DNA of 64,000 nucleotides from Nannocystis sp. RBIL2 (GTDB lineage: Bacteria > Myxococcota_A > Polyangia > Nannocystales > Nannocystaceae), in NCBI RefSeq assembly GCF_026626745.1, contig NZ_JAPNJW010000002.1:5914151-5978150 (forward strand). The letters run 5' to 3'. The notes beneath the pieces are model-generated. The model was not told the origin of the DNA, ran no database searches, and worked only from the letters and a program-made list of their open reading frames with translations. Shown here piece after piece: positions 16,471 to 25,057 of this stretch. A program made the translations under genes and the position numbers. Within the stretch, counting starts at the first letter, position 1; every line of letters starts with the position of its first letter.

Positions 16471-17112
16471 CTAGGACCGCCGCGGAAACAGCCGGCCCAT
16501 GTCCGGCGGTCGGGGGCGCTGCGGATGGCACTGGGCGTCGCACGCGATCCAGGCCAAGAAGTGGCCCAGCGAGAGCCACCGCGCGACCAACTCAGGGGTC
16601 TCGGGATCGAACCACAACACGGGGTGCTCGCCGACCGACGACGTCCGGCTCGTGTCGAGCACGAAGCAGATGTGCCCCCCTTGCTCGTGTCCCAATGGGA
16701 ACAGCTGGTCGAGCTGCACCTCGGTCGGACCGATGCCCTGCCAGTCCCCGGGCTCGAGCTCTCCCTCGTCGAGCAACTGCTGCAACTCCTGCCACTCGCG
16801 CTCGAAGCGGTCCCATTCTCCACGGAGCTCGGCGGCCCCCGCGAAGAATGGCCCGGAGTTGGTCCATCGCTCGACGATCCCGTCGTGCTCGCCGAGCGCC
16901 TGTCGCAGCACGAGTGGGAGAGCTCGCCCGAGCGCCACCTCGGCGTGGTGAAGCGCTTGCTCGCCCGCGCCCGCGCTGCGCAGCTCGAAGCGATCGGGCG
17001 GAAGGGGATGCGCGCGAAGAAACGCCCAGGCATCCTCGAGCCGCACTGGCGCTCGTTCGGGCCAAGAGAACGCCCGCATGCGGGCCATCAGAGCCGCGTC
17101 CCTGTCGCTCAT
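16471..17112 (-). CDS. SMI1/KNR4 (SUKH)-like protein
   Basis: Encodes 213 residues. The central part ALGRALPLVLRQALGEHDGI (residues about 60-80) and the later WQGIGPTEVQLDQLFPLGHEQGGHICFVLD and HPVLWFDPETPELVARWLSLGHFLAWI match the SUKH superfamily pattern (acidic/polar residues around W and G, ending in a helix with F). SUKH proteins are often immunity proteins against contact-dependent or T6SS toxins, but others are general binders. No toxin gene lies next to it and the VgrG island is 4.7 kb away, so immunity is only a possibility. Convergent with the kinase gene; the intergenic palindrome at 16441 separates them. Confidence 0.7.
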   Translation of the reverse strand: MSDRDAALMARMRAFSWPERAPVRLEDAWAFLRAHPLPPDRFELRSAGAGEQALHHAEVALGRALPLVLRQALGEHDGIVERWTNSGPFFAGAAELRGEWDRFEREWQELQQLLDEGELEPGDWQGIGPTEVQLDQLFPLGHEQGGHICFVLDTSRTSSVGEHPVLWFDPETPELVARWLSLGHFLAWIACDAQCHPQRPRPPDMGRLFPRRS

Positions 17113-17487
17113 GGCGAGACGTCTAGCACGGCGTGCGCTCGCTGAACTCGGGCGGCATGGCCTGGGCGTTCCCTCGGCCGACGACAGCGAGGACGCTCAC
17201 ACGGGTCCGACCTTTGCACACGTCTTGAGCGTCGCCGCCCCGGAACCGCTCGCGCAGCGCGAGGACGGAGCGATGATGTCTCTCGGGACATGTGGTGTGA
17301 TACGATGGACATGTCCTTTTGGACAGGCCGCGACGGCGCTTCGCCGCGGGCGTCATACGATCCGCGTGGCGTGTCTTCACGGTCACGCGCTCGGCCCTTC
17401 TGCATCCGGAGGGCCGATCGGGCGCGCGCTGAAGGTCACGCCGAGTTCGCGCCGATGTGATGCGAAGTGCTCATAAAGTCGGGCCCG
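17113..17487. other. Intergenic region holding two dispersed palindromes
   Basis: No convincing gene: open frames on both strands lack ribosome sites and have no recognisable composition. It should contain the promoters of the SUKH-like gene (leftward) and the PhoD-like gene (rightward). Its main content is a pair of palindromes at 17276-17291 and 17307-17325. Confidence 0.5.
17276..17326. repeat. Pair of dispersed palindromes
   Basis: A near-exact ATGTCTCTCGGGACAT (17276-17291) is followed 15 bases later by GGACATGTCC (17307-17316), which merges into an exact TGTCC-TTTT-GGACA (17312-17325). The merged form GGACATGTCC is itself a perfect palindrome and recurs at 19139, 40391, 59292 and 62875. 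Confidence 0.85.
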
Positions 17488-19116
17488 ATGTCCGACCACG
17501 ACGATCAGCCCGAGGGCCGACGGAAGCTCGCACGGCGAGACTTTTTAAAACTCGCAGGCGCGACGCTGGTGGCAGTGCCGGCGTGCGCCGACGACGTGAT
17601 GGCGGGCACCGAGGGTCCGGGCGGCAGCAGCACGGGCGACGGCAGCAGCACGACCACGAGCGGCGACGTGCCGACCACGGGGGCGCCGACGACGAGCAGC
17701 TCGACGAGCACCGGCGACGGGACGACGACGTCGAGCACGGGCGCCGACTCGACGAGCACCGGCGACGACGGCACCACGAGCACGAGCACCGGCGAGCCGA
17801 GCGACATGGGCGCGCAGCCGCAGGCGTGCGAGGGCCAGGAGATCGCGTTCGCGCCCGACGCGGTGGCGGAGGACCTGGCGCGCTTCCCCACCGCGGTGAT
17901 GGCGGGGGCGATGCGCCAGGAGTCGGCGCTGCTCCACGGCCGCAGCGAGCTGCCGGAGCCGGTGCTGCTGCGGGTGTGGCAGCCCGGTGATGCCGAGGGC
18001 ACGGTGCGGGTGGTCCGCGAGCTCGAGGTGACGCCCGACGAGAACGGCTACCTGCGGCAGCTCGTCGACGGCCTGTGCCCGGGGCAGTGGTACCGCTACG
18101 GCTTCTTCGCCACCGACCGCGGCGAGCCGGTCGCGCGCGGGGTGCTCGGCGAGTTCCGCACCGCGATCGCCGACGACGCGATGGAGCCGCTGACCGTGGC
18201 GATCTCGTGCTGCAACGGGCTCGACAACTTCCCGTGGCCGGCGCTGCAGCGGACCAGCGACGAATACTACGACGTGTTCCTCCACCTCGGCGACATGGCC
18301 TACAACGACGGCGAGATGTCGCTGGCGGACTACCGCGGCAACTGGCAGGCGTACCTGGCGGTGGCGGACGGCGGCGGGATGGCGCTGGCCTACGCGCGGG
18401 CCGGGCTCTATTGCACGCTCGACGACCACGAGGTCACCAACGACTTCAACCCGGAGACGATCGATCCGCAGCGGCTGCAGGACGCGATGACCTCGTACTT
18501 CGAGGCGATCCCGGTGACCGACACGCCGATGGAGTTTCGCGTGTGGCAGAGCTTCCGCTGGGGCCTGACCGCGGAGTTCATCGTGCTCGACTGCCGCACC
18601 GAGCGGAAGCCGTCGACCGCCAATTCGGCCGACCCGATCTACCTCAGCAAGGAGCAGATGGCCTGGCTCAAGGAGCGGCTGCAGTCGAGCCCGTGCCACT
18701 TCAAGGTGATCCTCAACTCGGTGCCGATCACCGACATGCCGACGATCCCGTGGGACTTCGCGGCCAACGACCGCTGGGAGGGCTACCCGGTCCAGCGCCA
18801 GGAGCTGCTCGACTTCATCGCCGCCGAGGACATCGCCAACGTCTGGTTCCTGTCGGGAGACTTCCACACTTGCTTCATCAGCCACGTCGAGCCCGATGGC
18901 GACGGGGTGGTCGCCAAGACGCGCGAGATCGCCGTGACGGGCGGCAACACCAACATCCTCGGCGACTTCCTCGCCGCCCCGCAATTCTCGTTCGGCTCGT
19001 CGAACCCGCACGGTTGCATCATCACGTTCGACCCGGCCGCCGACGAGGTGCTGGTCCGCTTCATCGACGCTGACAGCGGGCAGGACGCGTACAGCGAGAC
19101 GCTGACCCAGAAGTGA
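17488..19116 (+). CDS. PhoD-like phosphatase, Tat-exported lipoprotein
   Basis: Encodes 542 residues from ATG 17488. A twin-arginine signal (RRKLARRDFLKLAGATLVAVPAC) ends in a lipobox Cys, so it is exported folded and then lipidated. A Ser/Thr/Gly linker (residues about 37-110) leads to a metallophosphatase domain of PhoD type: an N-terminal fibronectin-like part (residues about 130-215), then metal sites in HLGDMAYND (D269), DDHEVTND (D312-H314) and GDFHTCF (D458-H460). PhoD enzymes hydrolyse phosphomono- or diesters with Ca/Fe, supplying phosphate. The linker composition is like that of the lipoproteins near 34.5 and 44.6 kb. No Pho-box search was possible by eye. An upstream in-frame ATA/ATG extension is not needed. 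Confidence 0.9.
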   Translation: MSDHDDQPEGRRKLARRDFLKLAGATLVAVPACADDVMAGTEGPGGSSTGDGSSTTTSGDVPTTGAPTTSSSTSTGDGTTTSSTGADSTSTGDDGTTSTSTGEPSDMGAQPQACEGQEIAFAPDAVAEDLARFPTAVMAGAMRQESALLHGRSELPEPVLLRVWQPGDAEGTVRVVRELEVTPDENGYLRQLVDGLCPGQWYRYGFFATDRGEPVARGVLGEFRTAIADDAMEPLTVAISCCNGLDNFPWPALQRTSDEYYDVFLHLGDMAYNDGEMSLADYRGNWQAYLAVADGGGMALAYARAGLYCTLDDHEVTNDFNPETIDPQRLQDAMTSYFEAIPVTDTPMEFRVWQSFRWGLTAEFIVLDCRTERKPSTANSADPIYLSKEQMAWLKERLQSSPCHFKVILNSVPITDMPTIPWDFAANDRWEGYPVQRQELLDFIAAEDIANVWFLSGDFHTCFISHVEPDGDGVVAKTREIAVTGGNTNILGDFLAAPQFSFGSSNPHGCIITFDPAADEVLVRFIDADSGQDAYSETLTQK

Positions 19117-19138
19117 CGCGGGCTACACGTGAACTTCG

Positions 19139-19148
19139 GGACATGTCC
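19139..19148. repeat. Merged-form dispersed palindrome after the PhoD-like gene
   Basis: GGACATGTCC, a perfect 10-base palindrome, 22 bases after the stop codon; flanked by CTTCG on the left as in the hairpin form. Confidence 0.7.
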
Positions 19149-19237
19149 TCCAGCGCGTTCGCGCGCGCGGGAGCCTTGAGGATCCGCACGGCCGCGCGGT
19201 GGGCGATCCGGCGGCTTTCAGACGCTGATCCGGGACG

Positions 19238-21115
19238 ATGAGCCCCATGGAGATCCCGCAGGGACCCAGCCGCATCATGCCGACGTCGATGCTCAGCAGC
19301 GGCGCGGAGGACCTCGACGGTCACCGCCGCGAGCTCGAGCTCAACGTGCTGGACGGCGCGCTACCGGGGGACATCCACGGGCACCTGTTCATCGCCGGCT
19401 CGATCGCCTCGCTCGGCCGCCCGGCCTTCACCGGCGAGGGCACGCTGTACCGCTTCGACCTCGAGCCCGACCGGATCCGCCTGACGCAGAACATCATGCG
19501 GCCGCCGTGTCACTACGCCGACCGCGCGGCCGCCAACTTCGGCGAATTGATGCAGTTCCGCGACATCGGCCTGTCGCGGATCTCGCCGCTGCTCGGGATC
19601 CGCACGGTGCTGAGCAACTCGCCGATCCCGCTGCGCGACCGCATGATCGTGACGACCGACGCCGGCCGCCCGTGGGAGTTCGACCCGGTCACTCTCGAGC
19701 TCGTCACCCCGATCGGCAAGGCCGACGAGTGGCTCGGATCGATCCCCGTGCCGTGGGCCTTCCCGCTGGTGCTGAGCACCGCCCACCCGGCCGAGGACGA
19801 GGCCACCGGCGAGCTGTTCACCGTCAACTTCTCCAACCCGGCGCCTGGCGGGCGACCTGGCTTTTCGCACCTGGTCCGCTGGACAGGTCGCGCGCTCGAG
19901 CACTTCACCCTGATCGACCGCGACGGCGAGGCGATCCAGATCCACCAGTGCGTGCACCAGATCCAGGTGACCCGCAACTGGGTGCTGATTCAGGACTCGG
20001 CGTTCGTGGTCGAGATGCGCCAGCTGGCGCTCGACGTGCTCGGCCAGGTGCTGCCGGTCGAGCCGCTGCGCGAGCTGCTGGGCGCGAGCACGATGCGGAC
20101 GCAGCGGCCGACGACGGTGATCTACGCGATCCGCCGCAGCGACCTGCGGCCGCGCGCGGGCGGGTTCGCCGACCTGCCGACGCCGGTGCTGGCCCACCGC
20201 ATCGAGCTCGAGGGCGAGTCGGTGCACTTCTACGCCGACTTCGAGGACGACGGCGAGTCCGTGCGCCTGATCGTGCCGCACACGCCGACGCTCGACGTGT
20301 CGGAGTGGATCCACGAGGGCGAGGACCTGCTGAGCGGCGGCGAGGCCGGGATCGAGGTCGCGGGCATGCAGATCCCGTGCGCCCTGGCCCGCGGTCGCCT
20401 GGGGATCCACAAGGTCCACGTGCCGTCGGGCACGGCGGAGTCGCGCTTCGTCGAGGGCCGCGAGACGTGGGGCCTTGCCCTCGGGACATACGCGCGCCGC
20501 GGGCCCGAGAAGCCGATCGAGGTCGTGTACTACAACACCAGCGGCTTCGCGCCCGAGCTGGTGCCGTCCCGCTTGCTGTCGGCGTACGCGCCGCGCGTGG
20601 ACATCGGGGCGCTGCCGCTGGCCGACGGGGAGCCGCCGCGCCTGCTCGAGATCGACACGACGACGGGAGCGCTGCGCAGCTACACGGCGCCGAACGGCTG
20701 GAGCCTGCTGTCGCCGAACTTCATCCCGCGCCGCGGCGGGCCCCGCCACGCCCGCGACGGCTACATCGCAGTGCTGGCCCACGCGTCGGAGACTGTGCCG
20801 CACACGCTCGGCTCGACCGGCGAGGAGCTGTGGCTGTTCGACGCCAATGACATCACCCGCGGCCCGGTCGCCCGCCTCGGCCACTCGGAGCTCGACTTCG
20901 CGTTCACGATCCACGGCTCGTGGGTGCCGACGCTGAAGCCCAGCCGCCGCGACTACCAGGTCGACATCCGCAGCGAGCTGGACCTCGAGTACATCCGCAC
21001 CCGCGCGCTCGGGTCGCTGGCGTTCTCCGATCTTTTTAATGAGACGCTCGGCCGCGTGATGCAGAGCGACGACGTCGACTCGCTGCTGCTGAACGCGGTG
21101 TTCCCGAAGTTCTGA
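19238..21115 (+). CDS. Carotenoid cleavage oxygenase family protein
   Basis: Encodes 625 residues, slightly longer than usual for the family. It has the beta-propeller pattern of RPE65/carotenoid oxygenases: PGDIHGHLFIAGS near the start (the GxxxR/N-P equivalent), FTGEGTLYRFDLE, then His in IHQCVHQIQVTRNWVLIQD (residues about 233-250), HFYADFED (about 329) and a C-terminal HGSWVP (about 565). Such His residues hold a non-haem iron that adds oxygen across a polyene or stilbene double bond. The substrate cannot be read from sequence. No carotenoid genes are nearby, so it may be a lone apocarotenoid or lignostilbene-type enzyme. No signal peptide is visible. An earlier start than MSPMEIP is not supported. 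Confidence 0.82.
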   Translation: MSPMEIPQGPSRIMPTSMLSSGAEDLDGHRRELELNVLDGALPGDIHGHLFIAGSIASLGRPAFTGEGTLYRFDLEPDRIRLTQNIMRPPCHYADRAAANFGELMQFRDIGLSRISPLLGIRTVLSNSPIPLRDRMIVTTDAGRPWEFDPVTLELVTPIGKADEWLGSIPVPWAFPLVLSTAHPAEDEATGELFTVNFSNPAPGGRPGFSHLVRWTGRALEHFTLIDRDGEAIQIHQCVHQIQVTRNWVLIQDSAFVVEMRQLALDVLGQVLPVEPLRELLGASTMRTQRPTTVIYAIRRSDLRPRAGGFADLPTPVLAHRIELEGESVHFYADFEDDGESVRLIVPHTPTLDVSEWIHEGEDLLSGGEAGIEVAGMQIPCALARGRLGIHKVHVPSGTAESRFVEGRETWGLALGTYARRGPEKPIEVVYYNTSGFAPELVPSRLLSAYAPRVDIGALPLADGEPPRLLEIDTTTGALRSYTAPNGWSLLSPNFIPRRGGPRHARDGYIAVLAHASETVPHTLGSTGEELWLFDANDITRGPVARLGHSELDFAFTIHGSWVPTLKPSRRDYQVDIRSELDLEYIRTRALGSLAFSDLFNETLGRVMQSDDVDSLLLNAVFPKF

Positions 21116-21449
21116 GCGCGAGGTCGCGTGAGCGCGGACGGCGAATCGCGGCTCCGAGGATTCAGGCCGCGATCGCACGCGCGCTAGCGATGTGGTTGCG
21201 AATGGCGTGAGGCGATCGGTCCGGCCCTCAATGTCTGGAGTGCGCCTGGGCGGTACCGACTTTTCGGGATTTCCGAATTGTTGGCAGCTCCGGGTGCCCG
21301 AGCCGAGGTGAGGGGATGGCGCTCGCGGAGCCTTCGGGGTGGTGAGAAATATCTCTGGAATCGAGCCGCCGGGCGGGTGCTCGGCGGGCCTGTCCGGAGC
21401 GCCAGGTGCTTGACGCCCGGCCGCGGATCTCGTACCACTGCGCCCCCAC
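21116..21449. other. Intergenic region before tRNA-Phe
   Basis: No gene is supported. It must hold the tRNA promoter. A decayed palindrome (CCTGTCCGGAGCGCCAGG) lies at about 21389-21406. Nothing else stands out. Confidence 0.4.
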
Positions 21450-21522
21450 GCCCAGGTAGCTCAGTTGGTAGAGCAGGGGACTGAAAATCCCCGTGTCGGC
21501 GGTTCGATTCCGTCCCTGGGCA
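21450..21522 (+). tRNA. tRNA-Phe (GAA)
   Basis: A complete cloverleaf: acceptor GCCCAGG pairs with CCTGGGC, D-arm GCTC...GAGC, anticodon stem GGGGA/TCCCC with loop CTGAAAA giving anticodon GAA, T-arm GGCGG-TTCGATT-CCGTC, and discriminator A at 21522. The CCA end is not encoded. It stands alone and is followed by a terminator at 21547. Confidence 0.97.
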
Positions 21523-21546
21523 CTCTCGAAAAAGGCGACAGCAGGA

Positions 21547-21582
21547 GAGGCGGAGCGCGCGGCGCCCCGCCTCTTCGCTTTT
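21547..21582 (+). terminator. Probable terminator of tRNA-Phe
   Basis: Stem GAGGCGG (21547-21553) with CCGCCTC (21567-21573), a GC-rich loop able to extend the stem, then a T-rich TTCGCTTTTGG. It lies 24 bases after the tRNA. Confidence 0.65.
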
Positions 21583-21591
21583 GGTCCCGAA

Positions 21592-23367
21592 TCAGCGGCG
21601 GCGGCCGGGCGGGCGCAGCGGCTTGTCCCAGCGCTGGAGCTGGCCCGTGAAGCCGCCCATGTCGAGGGTGAGCGAGCCGCGCAGGACCAGGCCGGCCGCC
21701 TGGAGGGCCGGGTCCGTCACCCGCGGGAGCGGCGAGATCCACGCGAGGCGGCCGCCGGGGGCCAGGACGGCCGCCGCGTTCGCCACGAAGGCGGTCAGCA
21801 AGGGGCCCACGTCGCCGCGATGCACGCGTCGGCCCATCGGCGGGTTGGTGACGATCAGGGTGACGCCGGTCGGCCGATGCGTGGTGGCGTCGGCCTGGGT
21901 GAGCTCGGCGCGCAGGCCGGCGTTGCGCAGGTTGGCCGCCGCGACGGCGAGGGCGCGCGGGTCGAGGTCGGTGCCGAGGAGGCTCGCGGCCGGGCCGAGC
22001 AGGCCGCGCTCGCACAGCTCGAGGCCGGAGCCGACGAACGGGTCCCAGACGACGTCGTCCGGGCGGACCTCGGCGAGTCGCGCGAGGGCGGCGGCGATCG
22101 TCGGGTGCGAGGCGGCGGGGACGTCGCCGCTGCGGTAGGCGAATCGCGGGTCGGCGGACTCGAGCGCGGGCTTGTCGTCGACGGACTCGGATGGCCTCTC
22201 GGCGGGAGAGGGTTCGCGGTCGGCGGCGGGCGCGGTGAGTCCTTCGCCCGGCTTGTCGGTCGCGCTCCAGCGACGCGGGCGCAGCTCGGCGCGCACGAGC
22301 AGGCCCGCGTCGTCGACGACGACCTCCCAGGTCGTCTCGCGCGGGTCGTTGACGAGCTCGGGCCACTGCGCGGCGGCGGCGGCGGCGACCTGCCAGACGA
22401 GGGCGCGGCGGTGGCCGCCGCGGGCCCAGGCGAGGCGGTAGCGGACCTGTCCCTTGGTATATGTCTTAAAAATCCGGCGGGCTTCGGGGCCCGTCAGCAC
22501 GGCGGCGATGGTCGCGGGCAGATCTGTCCCGCGGGACAGGGGCGGCAGCGGCAGGCCGACCTCGGTCCACAGGCGGACTGCGAGGAGGTCGCGCAGCGGG
22601 CCGCGGAGGGTGGCGGCGACGCGGCCGGGGCCGAGGATCCGCGGGGCGAAGCCGGGGCCGAGCGCGTCGACCAGCAGCGGCTCGAGGCCGGGGCGGCAGC
22701 CGAGCACCAGCGGGCGCGGCCCGGCGGCGACCGCGTCGAGGTCGATCGCCGAGCCCACCTCGCCGCGGCCGAGGCTGCGGCCGAGCATCAAGCGGGCCCG
22801 CGCGGTCAGTCGCTGCAGCTCGGGGTCGTCGCTCTCGAGGCCGTCGAGCCAGGCGAGGGCGTCGGCGTCGCCGACCTTGCCGAGGGCCTCGACCAGGCTG
22901 CGCAGGTGCGGCAGCGAGGCCTCGGCGCGGGCGCGGGCGAGCAGGGCCGCGGCGACGTCGGGGCCGCCGCGCTTGCCGAGCGCGCCGATGGCGTTGCGCC
23001 TGGTCTTGGGGTCATGGTCGTCGAGACATGTTTTTAAAGCCATGTCGACGGCGGGGTCGGCGGGCAGGCGGCCGAGGACGCGGACGAGGCGCGGGCGCAG
23101 CGGCGGCTCGGCCCCGGGCAAGCGGCGCAGCAGGGCGGGGGCCGCGGCCGCGCCGGCGCGCAGGAGGGCGCGCTCGACGTGGACCGCGAGGTCCTCGTCG
23201 TCGCCGAGCAGCTCGACGACGTCGCGCAGGTCGTGGCGGCCAGGGGTGAAGCCGGCGTCGGCGACGGCCTGGGCGAGCTGCTGGCGGCGCTCCGGCGCGA
23301 GCTCGGGCGCGGCGCTGTCGCGTCGCTCGGTCGCGGGCTTGGCCGGATCGGTCGGTCGGGTCGCCAT
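21592..23367 (-). CDS. HEAT-repeat N-terminus fused to an RNA/DNA N-methyltransferase domain
   Basis: Encodes 591 residues from ATG 23367 (an upstream start at 23406 is possible). Residues about 20-190 are helical HEAT-like repeats (LLRRLPGAEPPLRPRLVRVLGRL and repeats of that type). The middle (about 200-390) resembles the THUMP-like and linker part of TrmN/RlmL enzymes. The last 200 residues form a Rossmann methyltransferase: DPFVGSGLELCERG (SAM motif I), GTDLDPRALAVAAANLRNAGL, and TNPPMGRRV, the NPP(Y/F/M) catalytic motif for N-methylation of a base amino group. The likely substrate is tRNA or rRNA guanine. HEAT repeats before this domain are unusual. An exact dispersed palindrome (22525) reads as LSRGTD, and a decayed one lies at about 23033. 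Confidence 0.75.
   Translation of the reverse strand: MATRPTDPAKPATERRDSAAPELAPERRQQLAQAVADAGFTPGRHDLRDVVELLGDDEDLAVHVERALLRAGAAAAPALLRRLPGAEPPLRPRLVRVLGRLPADPAVDMALKTCLDDHDPKTRRNAIGALGKRGGPDVAAALLARARAEASLPHLRSLVEALGKVGDADALAWLDGLESDDPELQRLTARARLMLGRSLGRGEVGSAIDLDAVAAGPRPLVLGCRPGLEPLLVDALGPGFAPRILGPGRVAATLRGPLRDLLAVRLWTEVGLPLPPLSRGTDLPATIAAVLTGPEARRIFKTYTKGQVRYRLAWARGGHRRALVWQVAAAAAAQWPELVNDPRETTWEVVVDDAGLLVRAELRPRRWSATDKPGEGLTAPAADREPSPAERPSESVDDKPALESADPRFAYRSGDVPAASHPTIAAALARLAEVRPDDVVWDPFVGSGLELCERGLLGPAASLLGTDLDPRALAVAAANLRNAGLRAELTQADATTHRPTGVTLIVTNPPMGRRVHRGDVGPLLTAFVANAAAVLAPGGRLAWISPLPRVTDPALQAAGLVLRGSLTLDMGGFTGQLQRWDKPLRPPGRRR
22521..22541. repeat. Dispersed palindrome, exact copy inside the HEAT-methyltransferase gene
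   Basis: CTGTCC-CGCG-GGACAG with core 22525-22538, in frame on the minus strand as LSRGTD. Another partial copy lies upstream at 22447-22465. Confidence 0.8.
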
Positions 23368-23439
23368 GAGCGGCGAAGCATAAGCGATGGCGAGCCGCGC
23401 CCTCACGGAGATTCGCCGCGGTGAGTCACCGCTGCGCGC

Positions 23440-24246
23440 TCACTTGCCGAGCGGGGCCTTCTCCATCAGCACGGGCACCGCGTTGGGGCCGCGGCGGACC
23501 TGGAACGAGGTCATCGCGGTGCGGTAGCCGGGGGCGTTGAAGCGGAGCAGCAAGGTCGCGCCGTCGTCCTTGAGCGGGAGCTCGGGGAACTTGTCGACCG
23601 TGTAGGGCTTGTTGTTGACGCACGGCCCGCTGACGCACTCGACGGTGGTGCCGGCCGGCGCGCCCTCGAACTGGAACACCGCGCTCTCGGGGGCGCCGAA
23701 CTCTCGCTCGAGCGCGAACTGGATGTAGTTGCGGCCGGGCACGAGGTTGTAGGTGCCGACGTAGGGCTTGTAGTGCATCGCCCGGAACTCGAGCTGCACC
23801 GTGGCGCCGGCGGCGGGGATCGCGATCGGCGGGTAGACGCCGGTGATGAAGTCGGCCGAGCGCGTCGGACACGGGCCGCTCACGCACTGCACGATCGTGT
23901 TCTGCGGACCCCTGGCGAATTCGAGGTTGGCCACCGCTGCGTCGGCACCCTGCGAGGCAGGTGCGCCGGATGCGCTGCTCGGATTCGCGGCTGGTTCGGG
24001 CGCCGGCGCGCTCGCAGCGGCGACCAATTCGCAGGTGCAGTGCGCGTCGTCGACGGCAGCGCAGCGCACGCCCGGCGCCACCCGCTCGATGTAGACGGCG
24101 CACGGGTCGTTCCCGGGGCCGCTGGCGACGGTGTTGGCGGAGGCGGTGTCGGGCGTCGCCGAGGCCGAGGCGTCCGAGCGCGCGCGGCCGGAGCATGCGA
24201 TGCCGAGGACACACAGGCCGAACAGGGCAGGAGTGATTGCACGCAT
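23440..24246 (-). CDS. Lipoprotein with duplicated VxCVSGPC domain
   Basis: Encodes 268 residues. The signal ends LGIAC (lipobox), followed by a Ser/Ala/Thr linker. Two copies of a domain of about 65 residues follow: one starting VQCVSGPCPTRSADF (about residue 120) and one starting VECVSGPCVNNKPYT (about residue 190). Each pairs a CxxxxxC loop with a strand-rich part (GATVQLEFRAMHYKPY against GATLLLRFNAPGYRTA). The family is unknown to me. The tandem copies suggest internal duplication and a beta-sandwich repeat, with the Cys pairs probably forming disulphides in the periplasm. A third Cys group (CAAVDDAHCTCE) lies before the repeats. It is transcribed away from the Spo0M operon. Confidence 0.65.
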   Translation of the reverse strand: MRAITPALFGLCVLGIACSGRARSDASASATPDTASANTVASGPGNDPCAVYIERVAPGVRCAAVDDAHCTCELVAAASAPAPEPAANPSSASGAPASQGADAAVANLEFARGPQNTIVQCVSGPCPTRSADFITGVYPPIAIPAAGATVQLEFRAMHYKPYVGTYNLVPGRNYIQFALEREFGAPESAVFQFEGAPAGTTVECVSGPCVNNKPYTVDKFPELPLKDDGATLLLRFNAPGYRTAMTSFQVRRGPNAVPVLMEKAPLGK

Positions 24247-24631
24247 GGCTCAGCTCAGCTTTTAGCGCGGGCCGGCCGACCGCTCAAGAAACGGACCGGG
24301 CCGCCATGCGTCCGATACGGCCGGTCATGGCCGAGCATGGCCGCGTCGGCGAGGCCCCACCGAGCTCGGCCGCCGGTCCCGGCAACGCCGCGGGTCGGAA
24401 TGTGACGCGGCGGACCCGGCGACGACGTCGAGGCCGCGGCGCCGCGAGGTCGCGCCGCCCGAACCGACGCGCGCAGGACCCGAGGCCGCTCGCGCTGCGA
24501 CGCGCGGGTCCCACATCCGGCCACGCACTCGCTTTCGCCCGTGAAAGCCGCGGCGGACGGCCCGCCCGGCGGCGCAGCGTATGAACCGAGATTCACGTGC
24601 CGCGCGGCCCGGGTTCGGCTAAGTGCCAGAC
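24247..24631. other. Intergenic region, no gene seen
   Basis: About 385 bases of extremely GC-rich DNA between divergent genes. Open frames on both strands are Arg-rich artefacts. I see no hairpin with a T-tract and no exact copy of the dispersed palindrome here. Confidence 0.4.
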
Positions 24632-25048
24632 ATGGAGATCCTGGACCGACTCAAGAGCATCGTGGGGATCGGCAAGGCGACGATCGAGCTGTCGAAGGTC
24701 GACACGCCGGTGCGCCCGGGCGCCGAGCTGCACGCCACAGTGATCTTGCGCGGCGGGGACTACGACGTCGCGGTCCAGGACGTGCGCCTGCACTTCGACG
24801 AGGAGCGCATGGTGTACACCGCGCAGGGCCGCGGCGACTTCGCGTTCTGGCAGCAACACGCGAACGTGACGATCCCGCTGGGCGGACGGATGCTCGGCAA
24901 GGACGAGCAGCTGGAGATGCCGGTGGTCCTCACGCTGCCGGGCGACCTGGCGCCGAACGCGGAGAACCTGCGCTACGTGCTCATCGCCGAGACCGAGATC
25001 CCCGGGCTCAACCCGAAGCACGCCGTGCCGGTCGAGGTCGTGGCATAA
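24632..25048 (+). CDS. Spo0M-like (arrestin-fold) protein
   Basis: Encodes 138 residues from ATG 24632 (a GTG at 24623 would add three). The opening LDRLKSIVGIGKATIELSKVDTPVRPGAELHATVILRGGDYDVAVQDVRLHFDEE matches the N-terminal half of Spo0M/SpoOM proteins, where a short helix precedes VGIG-xx-V-[DE]-T and a beta-sandwich. Bacillus Spo0M influences sporulation and interacts with cytoskeletal and cell-division proteins; the role in other bacteria is unclear. At this length it has mainly one arrestin-like lobe, shorter than Bacillus Spo0M. It is the first gene of an operon; the first thioesterase begins nine bases after its stop. Confidence 0.8.
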   Translation: MEILDRLKSIVGIGKATIELSKVDTPVRPGAELHATVILRGGDYDVAVQDVRLHFDEERMVYTAQGRGDFAFWQQHANVTIPLGGRMLGKDEQLEMPVVLTLPGDLAPNAENLRYVLIAETEIPGLNPKHAVPVEVVA

Positions 25049-25057
25049 CCACGATCG

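Noticed and set aside
16471..17112. SUKH-like gene as immunity for the VgrG island
   Set aside because: It is 4.7 kb away on the other strand with unrelated genes between; no toxin is encoded next to it.
17078..17476. Plus-strand frame across the 17.1-17.5 kb gap
   Set aside because: No ribosome site or family resemblance, and it overlaps the start region of the SUKH-like gene and two palindromes.
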